Part shown: one piece after another, positions 1-9,890 of the stretch
Layout: each line of letters starts with the position of its first letter
How positions within the stretch are numbered: position 1 is the first letter of the stretch
Assembly: GCA_036924085.1 (NCBI GenBank)
Contig: JAVGWX010000007.1
Coordinates: forward strand, 71,749,948 to 71,813,947
Length of the DNA: 64,000 nt
Direction: 5' to 3'
Source: Ariolimax columbianus
Taxonomy: Eukaryota; Mollusca; Gastropoda; Stylommatophora; Arionidae
The notes under the pieces: model-generated
Databases searched by the model: none
The model's input: only the letters and a program-made list of their open reading frames with translations
Told to the model about the DNA's origin: nothing
Program-made: the position numbers and the translations under genes

Positions 1-360
1 ACCCTCTCTTCAGCCGACACCCCCGCCCTAAACCAAAAAAAATATTTTTAAATAAAAAATAAAAAAATAAAATAGGAAATCAATAAATAATAAATAAATA
101 AATTCGTACATATAAATAATTTAAAAAAAATTATTAATAATATAACAAGCAAAACAAGCCAATTTCTGTGATATGTATAATGCTAAAATTAGATGTATTG
201 GACCAAAAGGCAAAGTTATCACAGCCTCACTGTAACAACTACGACACAACGTCCTTTTCAGAACGAACACCGAATACGAAGACAAATCTGAAGGGAACAA
301 TATTTTTACAAAACAGGATTGGCTGCCGCCTCCTTCAAAATACAGTAAGTTCGGGACTGT
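1..360. other. AT-rich non-coding sequence
   Basis: The first 120 bases are dominated by A and T runs (repeated AAATAAAT-type words). The rest is ordinary AT-rich sequence without a credible gene; the short open frames on both strands show no recognisable protein features. It ends where the conserved upstream block of gene copy A begins. Confidence 0.5.
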
Positions 361-477
361 GACATCCCAGTTTTCTGGCGGTAATACTTGTACTAAAAGC
401 CCCATAAATATGCTGCAAATCCATAATGGTTGCCAACAAAACAACAACAACTAATAAGCAGCCATTACGTTATAAAA
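361..477 (+). promoter_or_regulatory. Conserved upstream block and TATA box of gene copy A
   Basis: About 115 bases that recur, with the same word order, upstream of all eight copies of the gene family. The block opens with GACATCCCA or similar, continues through CATAAATAT and ATCAATAAT-like words and an AATTAATTAGCAG-like motif, and ends in CATTACGTTATAAAA. TATAAAA is at 471-477, about 135 bases before the ATG. A TCAGTG initiator-like word follows at 491. Conservation between alpha and beta subfamilies, whose other flanks have diverged, suggests a core promoter; transcription itself is inferred. Confidence 0.6.
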
Positions 478-611
478 TGAGAATACCTGGTCAGTGTTAA
501 AATTTACTCCAGCGCAGAGGTTTCTTTAAAGTTGGAAGGTATTCCATTTCGTGCCAAAAGCACATAGACATAATCGTGTTCAATTATTGTATCATAACTA
601 ACTCTACAGAA

Positions 612-1292
612 ATGGTGCTGTTTGCAAGTTTAGCTGTGCTATATTTTCTTACAATTACTAGTTTACCACAGGAAGGAGGACAGGATGTACCAAAGTTAAT
701 TCTTGATATCGCCAGAGTGCTGGCTGATTTATCTAATGATACAAACGTTGTGCACACATTCAAAGTGTCTGGAGAAACCAACGTTCTTGTTGTCCTCGAG
801 GTTTCAAGCATCACTGGACTTGAGCGAATCGTGGGGAGACTGTTTCGACTTGGACCTATTAACATTGATAGTCAGCCTGTTATACATTACGAAAACTTCG
901 CACGGAACCTCGGGGTGTCTGATGAGCTGACTAAACCTTTTAGCGGAGTCCTGCCCAGGGAGAGAATCTACTGGAATGATGTTAGTTTAGAATTTCATGG
1001 TAAAACTACTGAACAGTTTTTGGCTATCTGGAAAAAAGCAGCTGAATTGAACATGATAGCAAGAGATAAACAACAATATAATATGTTGCTGTTTAAAAGC
1101 CTTGCGGAAAGACACATTCATGAATTCGCTTTCATTCCTGACCTAGAGGCGTTTGACTTAGCAACATTTCATAGGAAAATGGTGTTCGAGAATGGCGCTA
1201 ATTTAAATATACGTACCAATGGACTGCAGTTTCTGGACGACTACATTAATTCTCTCAATATGACCGCAGAGTTTGACCTTCCTGGGAACTAA
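612..1292 (+). CDS. Tandem-family protein, alpha subfamily, copy A (intact, 226 aa)
   Basis: Not recognised by name. An uninterrupted 226-codon frame. The ATG at 612 is chosen because every paralogue starts at the same place (MVLF or MVLI) and the context GAAATGG has a purine at -3 and G at +4. An in-frame extension upstream is not conserved. The protein looks like two copies of a beta-alpha-beta-beta-alpha-beta unit: residues about 8-95 (hydrophobic strand, amphipathic helix, FKVSGETNVLVVLEV hairpin, helix GLERIVGRLFRL, strand INIDSQPVI) and about 117-210 (IYWNDVSLEFHG strand, QFLAIWKKAAEL helix, final strand ANLNIRTNGLQFLDDYI). This resembles a duplicated ferredoxin-like domain of the dimeric alpha/beta barrel type (inference from pattern). 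The hydrophobic N-terminus could instead be a short signal peptide. This copy is the most divergent alpha member and is free of stops, so it is probably functional. An ATTAAA possible polyadenylation signal lies at 1384. Confidence 0.75.
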   Translation: MVLFASLAVLYFLTITSLPQEGGQDVPKLILDIARVLADLSNDTNVVHTFKVSGETNVLVVLEVSSITGLERIVGRLFRLGPINIDSQPVIHYENFARNLGVSDELTKPFSGVLPRERIYWNDVSLEFHGKTTEQFLAIWKKAAELNMIARDKQQYNMLLFKSLAERHIHEFAFIPDLEAFDLATFHRKMVFENGANLNIRTNGLQFLDDYINSLNMTAEFDLPGN

Positions 1293-2137
1293 TCACGTAA
1301 CTGATTTACTCGTTGTGAAAGCCAGTGACCTATCGTATATCCTGTTCTTGATTTCTAAAACTATTTACTTTCGAAGAGGTTTTATTAAACAGTTACTGAC
1401 AATTTTCATCTTAATTTATAAACTGTTGATAATGTTCGGGTCACCCGTGTTATTTTATCACAGAATATTAACTACTGTGGGGTCCAACACAACACATGTT
1501 TAGCTGTAGTTATCAGAACAATTATCGGATTTCACTGAAGGCTGAATCTCACCAATAATTCCAGTTTCAAATTTATCGGAGCAGAACACTTAGTAAATTA
1601 TAAATATTTATTTAATGAAATTGTGTTATTTCGGTAAAATATTAATTTACATAGGAAATTATAATTATTTATATAATGAGATTGTGGTATGTCGATAAAT
1701 ATGCATTTTTCAGTACCTGGTGTATACTTCTCGTCCCTACAACACTGTAGCACAATTAGTATTGTGTTTGAAGTGCAACAGAAAACATTTAATGATTTTT
1801 AAAATGAATCAATTTATTTGAAAACGCTATTTTGTTATTTGACGATGCGGGTAGATAAGACGACGTTCAACCAGAAATACGTATAAATATTGTTAACTGG
1901 AACCAAGAGTGAACTCATTCAGAACAACATATTTAGTAGCTGCATACGCCATTTCCTGGTATTATGTTCCATAGGCCTGTCATTCCAATTCACTGACACA
2001 CATGCAACTATTTGAACACAGCGTGGATCATTGATATTGTAGTTCGTATTTTGTTATCCTATTATTTTCGGAACATCGCAGGTTCCACATTGTCAGTCGT
2101 ATTATACTTTGAGGGAATTATTAAATTCGTGCACATG
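1293..2137. other. 3' flank of gene copy A
   Basis: Non-coding. It aligns by eye with the 3' flanks of the other alpha copies, for example around 1716-1900 (GTACTTCTCGTC-like, TTGTGTTTGAAG, TTTGAAAACGCT words in the same order as at 22820-22940). It is clearly more diverged than those are from each other, so unit A is an older branch of the tandem array. Confidence 0.5.
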
Positions 2138-2870
2138 TACGAGGCGTGTTCAAATGAAAACGGACCAAACTGCAACAAGTGAACATACGTGCGATGCGCA
2201 TGATGGCGTCACTTCTATTGTGAACAGCACATACCAATCGTCAAGTTTACAATATTTCATTATTCTCCGACTCATAGTTTCCTCACCAGTTCATTGAAAA
2301 CATTGTGGGTGTTATACGGAATCCGTCCAGAGTTGATAAACGAGCGGTGATTCGATTATTAACAGCTGAAGGATGTCGACCAGTTGACATTCATCGCATA
2401 ATGCAAGCAGTGTATGATGACAAAAGTGTGTCGAAGATAATAGTGAAGAACTGGTCAACAATGTTTAAAGAAGGACGCGAGTTAACGAAAGATCTTCCGA
2501 GACCAGATCAGGAGAAAATTGTTGCGTTAACTCACATTCTTATTTAAATATTGCTGTCTAGATCTTCACTGTTATCTTCGACACACTTTTGTCACCATAC
2601 ATTGCCTTCACTCTGTGAAGCATGTCAACTGGTCGACGTCATTCAGTTGTGAGAAACTGAATCACTGATCTCTGATCAACTCTGGACGGATTCCGTATCA
2701 CATCCGCCATGTTTTCAAAGGTCTGCTGAGGAAACTATGAGTCGGAGGATAATGAAATTTTGCAAACGACGGCTGTGATGCTGTTTACATCAGAAATGAC
2801 GACATGCTGCGCATCGTAGGTATGCTCACTTGTTGCAGTTTGGTATGGTTTTATTTGAACACGCTATGTA
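2138..2870. mobile_element. Fold-back (palindromic) mariner-derived element
   Basis: The left arm (2138 to about 2456) and right arm (about 2562-2870) are imperfect inverted repeats of each other over some 310 bases, with a spacer of about 105 bases. The outer ends read TACGAGGCGTGTTCAAAT on the left and its near-reverse complement on the right. Both arms carry the same protein-coding relic: a helix-turn-helix segment typical of the N-terminus of mariner (Mos1/SETMAR-like) transposases. It therefore looks like two mariner 5' ends joined tail to tail. There is no transposase catalytic domain, so it is non-autonomous. The TA flanks fit mariner target choice but are not decisive in AT-rich sequence. 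Confidence 0.65.
2305..2547 (+). pseudogene. Mariner-type transposase N-terminal helix-turn-helix relic
   Basis: The frame reads RAVIRLLTAEGCRPVDIHRI then a second helix with VSKIIVKNW and a tail with KDLPRPDQ. This is the usual layout of the first helix-turn-helix of Mos1/SETMAR-like transposases (AVIRFLTAEG.. , V..W...FK.GR.S..D.PRPG). No ATG starts the frame and it stops before any catalytic DDD/DDE region. A second, more degraded copy lies inverted in the right arm of the same fold-back element (about 2562-2700). Confidence 0.6.
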
Positions 2871-3220
2871 TATATATATGTATACGTTGATATTTCAAAT
2901 AATATCTTTCGTTTGCTATGTTAAGCTGGTTTTTTTCTTATTTGTCTCAACAGCCACAAAAGAAAAAACATTAACAAATTAAATTAACGAGTTGTTGTTT
3001 TGTTCAATAAACTAATTTTGTTGTTTCTGTAGCTTGTCGTACAACTGATACATTACCGTATCACACTATGTGGGGCATGATAGGGCCTTGATACTTACAG
3101 TTAAGTGTTACGGAGACTTCTGTGCTGAGATTCTTCTAACATTGAATGTTAGAATAGTGCTGTTCTGTTTTATTGTCTAGTTTTGAGTTTCCATCTTTGC
3201 TTGTCTCTCATATTTGTTCA
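2871..3220. other. AT-rich non-coding spacer
   Basis: No supported gene. It begins with a short TA repeat next to the fold-back element and contains only short, random-looking frames. Confidence 0.4.
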
Positions 3221-3490
3221 GGGGGGACGCGTGGGCTATATTAAGTGACACGGCTCACAATCCAAAGGTGCTGGGTTCGCTTCTCATCACATTACTGGCC
3301 GTTAACCCGCGGAAGCAAACCCTTAGAAAAAAACAGGAGTAAGCAGACCCTTACATAAAATGCATGCCGAAGTCGGATGTACAGGGCTGACAGACGCAAA
3401 ATAAAAACATATTGCAACGCACACCACCTTGGGGAATAGAGAAATACGGCGAACGCAAAACACAAAAAAAACAAAACAAAATAAAACAAA
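3221..3490 (+). mobile_element. SINE1 (tRNA-derived), copy 1
   Basis: Starts GGGGGGACGCGTGGGCTA (degraded A box), with GGTGCTGGGTTCGCTTC as the B-box region, then a non-tRNA body shared by all SINE1 copies (CCTTACATAAAATG, CACCTTGGGGAATAGAG, GGCGAACGC) and an A-rich tail. Compared with the best-preserved copy (36761-37022) the boxes carry several changes, so this is an old copy. Confidence 0.75.
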
Positions 3491-4571
3491 AACATATTTG
3501 TTCAAATGGAACTGCAAAAACTTCTTTTGGCAAAGTAATATAACTGGTAATTGACAACACGACTACACAAATGTACTGCAAACATCTTTACTTACAATAA
3601 AAAACAAAAACAGGCTAAATACAGCTGTAACTCCTAATATAGTATATGTGACGTACTTCCGATGACACATGCTCGTGTACATAAAGATAAGTGTCTTGTG
3701 TATAAATGGAAGACAGATAAAGCTTCCTAAGAGTAAATTTGAAAAAGAATTGAAGAAGTAGTTAAATGTATTGTTACTTGGTGAGAAAATGCCCATACTC
3801 TAACAATAACATAATTAAATGAAATAGTAACATTTTGCCTAGCAACATCTGAATGACAAGTGTTTAACCTTAGTAGGAAGAAGAAAGTTAATATTAATTG
3901 CAATTACAATGTTGAAAATACAAATGAATGTCTAAATGTGAAACAGGGAAGGTTCTTGGGTAGAAAAGAGTCGACAATACTGATAATGCAATTCTACAAG
4001 ACGTCTCCAAGTTAGATTAACAATATGAATGCCAATAGAGTGCATGGTACAGCATGCAATCAACATTTCCATAGCCCACAACAAAGATGAGTTGTGTGTA
4101 TGAATCTGATTTTGAAAGCCGTCGTCAGAAAACGTATTCATCGTTTTATGCAAATAAAAGTGCGAATAATAACTGGATTTTCCGAGAATAAGAAGATATG
4201 TACAATTGAGTCAACGTTGCATTTGGCTTCCTATTGTGTTCAGTAATGTGATTGACAAGTTCGACTTTCAATCGACCTAATAGGACTATCCTACACTATG
4301 CAACTAAGCTGTTCACTTAAATTAGGGTATGAGCAAATACACATTTTTCCACATAGAAGTGAACATTAGACCAATTGGTGTTTATCAAGTTTGCAAAGAA
4401 AACAAAGCTGATCATTTCAAAATAGATGAGAAATAGACACGCAACGTTAGGGATGTGAGGGTAAAGACACCATTTCCTCTTAGAGACCTAGGCAATCAAA
4501 CCGAGGGCTTACAGAGACAGGAGAGTTAAAATAAGCCACTAATACAGCACACAACACCTGGCAGTTAAGAA
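3491..4571. other. Non-coding, diverged unit-A version of the alpha downstream region
   Basis: No supported gene. Around 3935-4025 the words AAATGTGAAAC, TTCTTGG and TCTACAAG occur in the same order as in the alpha downstream regions at 11605-11680 and 24510-24580. The same ancestral segment therefore seems present here in decayed form. Confidence 0.4.
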
Positions 4572-4830
4572 CACTCTTATTTCAGGTCAGGGTAGGTCAG
4601 GTCATCCCGTAACCGGTGAGGTCGTTTGGGCACACAAGAAGACATCCTCACAACTCCACGCCACCCCTCTCTGTCAGATACCGCTGTCTGTGACTCTTCT
4701 GGTCGGAGACTGGTCCATTTTTTTATGTTGTCCTCCCATCACTTTTTGGGCCGGCCTCTTCGTCGTCTGCCATGCACCTTTTCGTGGAGGAATGTGTTTG
4801 CAAGACCATTAGATCTAGATATGTGACAGT
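4572..4830 (-). mobile_element. RTE-like non-LTR retrotransposon, 3' fragment
   Basis: On the minus strand the sequence translates, with one stop, to the highly typical C-terminus of RTE-clade pol proteins: VHGRRRRGRPKK, WEDNIKKWTSL, ESQTAVSDREGWRGVV and VPKRPHRLRDD. The reverse transcriptase core is missing, as expected for a 5'-truncated copy. Confidence 0.65.
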
Positions 4831-5094
4831 ACCAAGTGAGTTTCCTTCTTTTGACAGTTGCCAAGAGGTCTTCGAAAGGCCCTAGTGCATTTAATGCAGG
4901 CTAAATCTAAAAAAATGATATGAAGTTCTTGAGAATCTCATACTCAAGACCATAGAGACACTGGCACAAGCTTGAGAGATCAATTTGAAACACGCGTGAA
5001 GAGGTACCCGATAGAAGACAGAAACATTGTGCAACCGAGAAAATTCAGTGCACGCGAAGAGCAAGAAGAAAAGATAAGACTATAGGTTTTGTTA

Positions 5095-5290
5095 AGATGA
5101 ACTCGCACATCGGTTAACCACCCTACGTAAGCGCTTGTGCCAACGCAGCGGAGTATTTGGCTGTTGGAGTCTAGCCCGCTAAGCAGAAAACCTTTCTCCG
5201 GGATACATCCAGCCCATACCAGAGCTGGGACCTGCCCAGGGGCATCTGCCACTGTAGAAGTACAGGTCGACTAAGACTAAGACCTTTTAC
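5095..5290. repeat. Dispersed repeat shared with 48610-48790
   Basis: Words such as CGGTTAACCACCC, CAACGCAGCGGAGTATT, CCTGCC/ATAGGGGCA and CTGTAGAAGTACAG recur in the same order at 48610-48790. No coding signal is visible. It is probably part of another interspersed element; both copies lie near RTE fragments. Confidence 0.5.
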
Positions 5291-5334
5291 ATGAAACTAA
5301 ACAAGAAAGTTCAAACATGTGACAGGCAGAGTAA

Positions 5335-5755
5335 AAGAAAAGATGTAAATAAAATGGATGAGGAGACAGAGAAGACCGTAATACAAGAAGACACACAAAC
5401 GCTATATAAAATAACTAGAAAACTAAAGAGCAAAGCAAGATAACGATTCATCAGTGAAAGACAAATAAGGTCACATCATCTGCAGCGAATAGAAGCAGTC
5501 AGACAGCTGGGAGGAATACATTAAAGATACCCACTACATAAATCTACCAGTATCCCAAGCATATACATAACCGGAAATGGAACCTCTAAATATAAATATA
5601 AATTCACAACAAAACAAGCGATCATGGGATCAATCAAACTATTAAAGCATGGGAAATCTGAAGGGCTAGCTAGAATCCCATACATGCCAGTAAAGCGGAC
5701 GTCCAAACAAACACAGATAGTCTTCACTAGTTTTTCAAGTATGACAACACAATGG
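5335..5755 (+). mobile_element. Decayed RTE-like reverse transcriptase fragment
   Basis: The frame around 5600-5740 reads TTKQAIMGSIKLLKHGKSEG, a degenerate version of the region just before the reverse transcriptase core in RTE elements (E...AI..LKNGKA.G.D.IP). The preceding 250 bases fit the linker between endonuclease and reverse transcriptase. It runs directly into the 35-bp minisatellite. Confidence 0.45.
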
Positions 5756-5764
5756 CCAGACAGA

Positions 5765-6045
5765 GATGTTGATTATCTGCAACAATCTTTCGTATGGGTT
5801 TTGTCGACATCTCCGACAATCTTTCTTATGCGGTATGTCGACTATCTCCAACAAACTTTCTTATGCAGTATGTCAACAATCTCCAAAAATCTTTCTTATG
5901 CGGTATGTCAAAAATCTCCAACAATCTTTCTTATGCAGTATGTCAACAATCTCCAACAATCTTTCTTATGCGGTATGTCAAGAATCTCCAACAATCTTTC
6001 TTATGCAGTATGTCGACTATCTCCAACAATCTTTTTTATGGCGCT
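5765..6045. repeat. 35-bp minisatellite, locus 1
   Basis: About eight tandem units of 35 bases with the core ATGTCGACTATCTCCAAC followed by AATCTTTCTTATGCGGT. All three + frames stay open for 94-157 codons only because the unit lacks stop codons and is not a multiple of three; these frames should not be taken as genes. A related array sits at 42895-43235. Confidence 0.85.
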
Positions 6046-6190
6046 GGCTTGGGTTATGCGATATACAAAAGTGGGTAGGACATTCGAAATACATTGAATA
6101 GTTGATTAGCGCATGGAAGACTACGATTTTGCAGATGATATACACTTATTTCAATGCAGATTCTACTAACCCCTTTCAAAACTGCCGAAA

Positions 6191-6453
6191 GAGGGGACGG
6201 CGTTGCCTAGTGGTTAAGTGGCACGGCTCACAACCAGAAGGTGCTGGGTTCGATCCCCATCACAGCACCAGCCGTTACCCCGGGGAAGTAAACCATTAGA
6301 AAATGCAGGAGGAAGCAGACCCTTACATAAAATGAATGCTGAAGTCAGATGCACTGGGCCGACAGGCGCAAAATAAAAACCACAGTGTAATGCACATACG
6401 CCTTGGGGAATTGAGAAATAAGGCGAACGCAAAAAAAAACTAAAAAAAAAAAT
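6191..6453 (+). mobile_element. SINE1, copy 2, with 11-bp target-site duplication
   Basis: Well-preserved tRNA-like head: A box TGCCTAGTGGTTAAG, B box GGGTTCGATCCCC. The SINE1 body and an A-rich tail follow. It is flanked by AACTGCCGAAA at 6180-6190 and 6454-6464. The homologous positions at about 31274 and 43374 have no insertion, so this copy arrived after the segments were duplicated. Confidence 0.85.
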
Positions 6454-6539
6454 AACTGCCGAAATGCAGATAAACTTTATCCAGTGTTTTGCTGCTATAT
6501 CTATTAGCATTGAGTCAGTGAAAGAACCAGACTTGAAAA

Positions 6540-7862
6540 TATTATGGATGAAAGGAGAAACGTAGAAACGCCGATTTTGATGGGACATCTCGATACTTCA
6601 GCTGGAAATGATCATATCAGTTTGGAAGATAATAGACAAACATTGAATGGGGATTTTAAGGTAAAATGGAGATTTAATAATGAACTTTTGTGCTTTAAAT
6701 CAACTGGTGAATGGTACATTTTTCTACATCAAAGCGTGCAACAAGACTGTCACCAGTCCACTGGCAATATAAAAGTATGTAGAGGAGCTCAAGCGGCATG
6801 TATTCCCAAAATAAAGATGAAGCTCAGAACGTATGTAAAATAAAACATGATGAACAATTCAATGTGGGATTGCTCAGGGATAAGGACATAAACGATAACT
6901 GAAGAGTTCAGATATCAAACAGGTATCTATGGGGCAGGACCTATAACACATAAAGTATAAAGAGTGATCACTGGCAACAGATGACAAACGTATATGGAAC
7001 AAAACTTGTGGAGACGTTATTGGGAAAAGAGAATGTCAACAATACGCATTGATTACCACATAAACTAAAGCAAAGAAGAAAGACATCAAAATGAAGAAGT
7101 CAGATTTGAACAAATGCAAAACAAGAAATTCTAGAGCATAGAATCATGAAAATTCACTGAAGTAAATAATAAATAGATAGAAGTACAAAAAACATAAGGG
7201 GCAACAGAAATGATGTTGATGTGTTGGTAATCATGACGTGAGGCTGCAGAACAAGAAAATATGAAAGCACCACACCAAAAATAACAAAAAGACATAAACA
7301 AGTAAATGGCAAACAAATAGAAGGAGGAAGGAATTTTCAGTTGAAGATCTAAACATACGATTTTAAAGTAACTAAATATATCAGCTTCACACGACTCTAT
7401 AGACATTCAGTAGGCGGAAACGGTACCGGAAGTTAAATGTGAGAAATCAAGCAAAGGAGAAATTAAGAAAGCTAAAAGGTGGTTTCTCAGTAGAAGAAAT
7501 CAAAGTAGACATCAAAACGAATAAAGATACTATACAGATTACTTAGCAAAGTTAGGTAAAGAAATAATATACACGCAGATGTGGAAGGTAGGCTATGTTG
7601 AAGAAAGATCTACAGCAGAGTACAAAATATAGAACAACATTGTCCTTATAAGTGCCTAGGATAACATTGAAAGTGATTATATTAGAGATATTTGAAGAGG
7701 TCATAGACAAAAATCAGTGAACAGAACAGGCAGTCTTTCTACAAAATAAGTAATGTGCAGACATGTTAGTTATACTTGGATTAATAGCTGAATAAGGCGT
7801 CGAATGAAATTGTTGACTTTTTTATCTGATTACTGGGTTATGAAAAAGCATTTGCTGGAGAA
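6540..7862 (+). mobile_element. RTE-like retrotransposon (CFDP2-like), endonuclease to early RT, copy 1
   Basis: The frame at 6544-6843 is a degraded endonuclease C-terminus (LMGHLDTSAGND for the usual MGDLNAKVGND; GEWYIFLHQSVQQ for GGT.FPHK..HK). It is followed, with stops, by the RTE linker (about 6850-7420) and early RT pieces (near 7735 LQNK, near 7830 a YEKAF-like piece). It is cut at 7862 by an I-like element. Homologous, longer copies are at 31640-33865 and 43740-47690. Confidence 0.65.
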
Positions 7863-8267
7863 TAGATATTCTTCTTCTTCTTCTTCTTCTTCTTCTTCTT
7901 TTTCTTCGTACGCAGTCAGACAGTAACCATTATTTTTTCGAAAAAAGCGGCGGTCATCCTGAGGCTGTCGACACTGCCATAGAGCTTTTCTTGTGGTTCC
8001 ACTGGTGATGGCCACATCTGCTCTCTCTGATCCTCGTATGTCGGGTACCACACGGGCATTCGTCGGTTCCACCTTTCTTCAATTTGTTGAATAGGTGGTA
8101 CCTCAGTCTATTGTGGCCAGTGCGAAGTCTGAAGACCACGACCTGCTCTCTTCTGTTCAACTGGTAATAGGCATCGTTTTTGGTGTAGCCAGTATGTTCG
8201 GTTTCCCATTTGGTCATGTATCTAGCTATAATAAGCCGTTTTGATTCTTCGTATGTCCTACTAGTAT
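7863..8267 (-). mobile_element. I/Ingi-like retrotransposon, short 5'-truncated copy with (GAA)n tail
   Basis: On the minus strand this repeats the last 400 bases of the neighbouring copy (8268-9598): RNase H C-terminal region, zinc-knuckle-like end, and a (GAA)n tail seen here as TTC repeats at about 7870-7905. An internal deletion near 8044 removes about 55 bases including the zinc-knuckle. It sits head-to-tail with the next copy. Confidence 0.75.
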
Positions 8268-9598
8268 CTTCTTCTTCTTCTTCTTCTTCTTCGTACGCAG
8301 TCAGACAGTAACCATTATTTTTTCGAAAAAAGCGGCGGTCATCCTGAGGCTGTCGCCACTGCCATAGAGCTTGTCTTGCAGTTCCACTGGTGATGGCCAC
8401 ATCTGCTCTCTCTGATCCTCGTATGTCGGGCAGTTCTGCAGCATATGTTCAGCGGTCATTTTACCAGTACCGCACGGGCATTCGTCGGTACCACCTATCT
8501 TCAATTTGTGGAATAGGTGGTACCTCAGTCTATTGTGGCCAGTGCGAAGTCTGAAGACAACGACCTGCTCGCTTCTGTTCAACTGGTAATAGGCATTGTT
8601 TTTGGTGTAGCCAGTATGTTCGGTTTCCCATTTGGTCATGTATCTGGCTTTAATAAGCCGTTTTGATTCTTCGTATGTCCTACTAGTATCTGACTGTGGT
8701 AGTCTTGCACCTTCTTTTGCCAGTCTGTCTGCCTCCTCGTTGCCTTGGATGTTGCAGTGGGATGGAACCAACTGTACCACTACCCTTTTCGGTGCGGACT
8801 GCTGGCATAGTTGACAGAGTACTGCTCTTAAATCATTAAGCTCGGTATTTTTCTGGCTTTTCAATGCTGTGACAACGGCCAAGGCATCGGTAAGCAGGAC
8901 TATATGGCTTTCATTCCTTTTACCTGTCTCCATTTCTTCCACTGCCGCCCTCAATGCCTCTGCCTCCGCCCTGAAATTGCTTGTGTATTTTCCAGTAGCG
9001 AATGACAGTGTTATTTTTCTGCCATTTGGTAGGTTCAGAAATGCTCCTGCTCCTCCGTTCTGTGCAGTGTTTGTTACAGAGCCGTCGGTGTATGCATGGG
9101 TCCAGTCCATGCTTGGGTAGTTTTTCGATATGTAGCTCAGGGTAGTATCTCTTCTTTCTTTTTCAGTCTGGCAGTTTTTGTTTCCAATACCTGGTATATT
9201 TTCTACCACCTCTGGAAATATGTGCTGCCTCCAGATAGGCTTTCGTACAGTAGGGATGAGCTTTGGTGTTGTTAGTGCGTTCATGAGCTCTTCGTGCATC
9301 TTTGCTTTGGCTATTTCTGCATGGTTTCTCCGCTTTAGTTTCCCATTTCCGAAATTGTTTAGTCTCTGGTGCATTGGATGGTCAGTCAGTCTTCTGAATT
9401 TCTCTGATTGCAGCTTGGCTCTGCAGTCTCTTCTGTCGGTCATGGGTTGCAGTTTTGTAATCTTTTCAAGTTCTACAATTGGCGTTGGCTCTCATTCAGT
9501 TTCTCTCGATCTGTCTTTTCCATGCCATGCGCCGATCAAATGTGACTCCCAGGTAGTTTGGGTTGTCGTTTGGCAACAGGTATTTTTGTTAAGACTTA
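8268..9598 (-). mobile_element. I/Ingi-like non-LTR retrotransposon, RNase H part
   Basis: A 5'-truncated element on the minus strand ending in a (GAA)n tail. It contains the end of the reverse transcriptase thumb region, an RNase H domain and a CCHC-like end. Compared with the longer copy at 44769-46663 it has an internal deletion of about 200 bases near 9485. Its 5' edge at 9598 meets alpha upstream sequence directly, and about 900 bases present at 33020-33950 are missing here, so insertion and deletion went together. Confidence 0.8.
8301..9443 (-). CDS. Retrotransposon RNase H domain ORF (380 aa, 5'-truncated pol)
   Basis: An open frame of 380 codons. Around residues 115-230 lies an RNase H type I domain: YTDGS (first Asp), AEAEALRAAVEE (Glu), LLTDALAVV (second Asp) and QGNEEADRLAKE (last Asp). 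All four metal-binding acidic residues are present. Downstream are EQVVVFRLRTGHNRLRYHL and the cysteine motif CPCGTGKMTAEHMLQNC, usual at the C-terminus of I/Ingi-like pol proteins. No reverse transcriptase core is encoded here. It is a dead 5'-truncated copy although the frame is open, so it is likely a fairly recent insertion. Confidence 0.75.
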   Translation of the reverse strand: MTDRRDCRAKLQSEKFRRLTDHPMHQRLNNFGNGKLKRRNHAEIAKAKMHEELMNALTTPKLIPTVRKPIWRQHIFPEVVENIPGIGNKNCQTEKERRDTTLSYISKNYPSMDWTHAYTDGSVTNTAQNGGAGAFLNLPNGRKITLSFATGKYTSNFRAEAEALRAAVEEMETGKRNESHIVLLTDALAVVTALKSQKNTELNDLRAVLCQLCQQSAPKRVVVQLVPSHCNIQGNEEADRLAKEGARLPQSDTSRTYEESKRLIKARYMTKWETEHTGYTKNNAYYQLNRSEQVVVFRLRTGHNRLRYHLFHKLKIGGTDECPCGTGKMTAEHMLQNCPTYEDQREQMWPSPVELQDKLYGSGDSLRMTAAFFEKIMVTV

Positions 9599-9711
9599 AT
9601 GTTTCGGTATCTAAATAGTGAAAGTGAATGTCAAACTGACACGCTGCAGTCTGTTTTACACAGATAATGAAACATAAAACTCCTCTTAACTATCAACATG
9701 TCTTTATAAGT

Positions 9712-9890
9712 GACATCCCAATTTGCTGGAGATAATAAGTTTCCTACTAGGAACATAAATATGTTACGGATCAATAATGCAGGTCAACAAAACAAGCTCA
9801 ATTAATTAGCAACCATTATGTTATAAAAGAAACTCTGTCAAAAGAACCGCATAATTGAGTACCCTACCTGGAAGTTAATCACATAACTAA
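9712..9890 (+). pseudogene. Gene copy B: promoter fused to last codons (coding region deleted)
   Basis: The conserved upstream block ends in TTATAAAAG at 9821-9829. The next bases, from about 9830, are the last 15 codons of an alpha gene (homologous to the SSVNRTAYMNTLPGG end of copies D and F), ending in TAA near 9877, then the normal alpha 3' flank. Compared with copies D and F about 770 bases, nearly the whole transcribed 5' part and coding region, are missing in one step. Confidence 0.8.

Noticed and set aside
584..865. Minus-strand open frames of 93-98 codons opposite alpha copies A, D, F and G (MLIG..RNSL.TIRSS.)
   Set aside because: They are antisense shadows of the sense coding sequence, remain open only because sense stops (TAA) read as Leu on the other strand, and show no independent features.
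5624..6097. Three overlapping + frames of 94-157 codons in the 35-bp array
   Set aside because: All three frames are open with the same repeat peptide set, which is what a stop-free 35-bp repeat gives; no start, domain or conservation at 42895.
7830..8072. Glu-rich reading frame (EEEEEEEEEE) next to retrotransposon sequence
   Set aside because: It is the (GAA)n tail of the I-like element read through; not an acidic protein.
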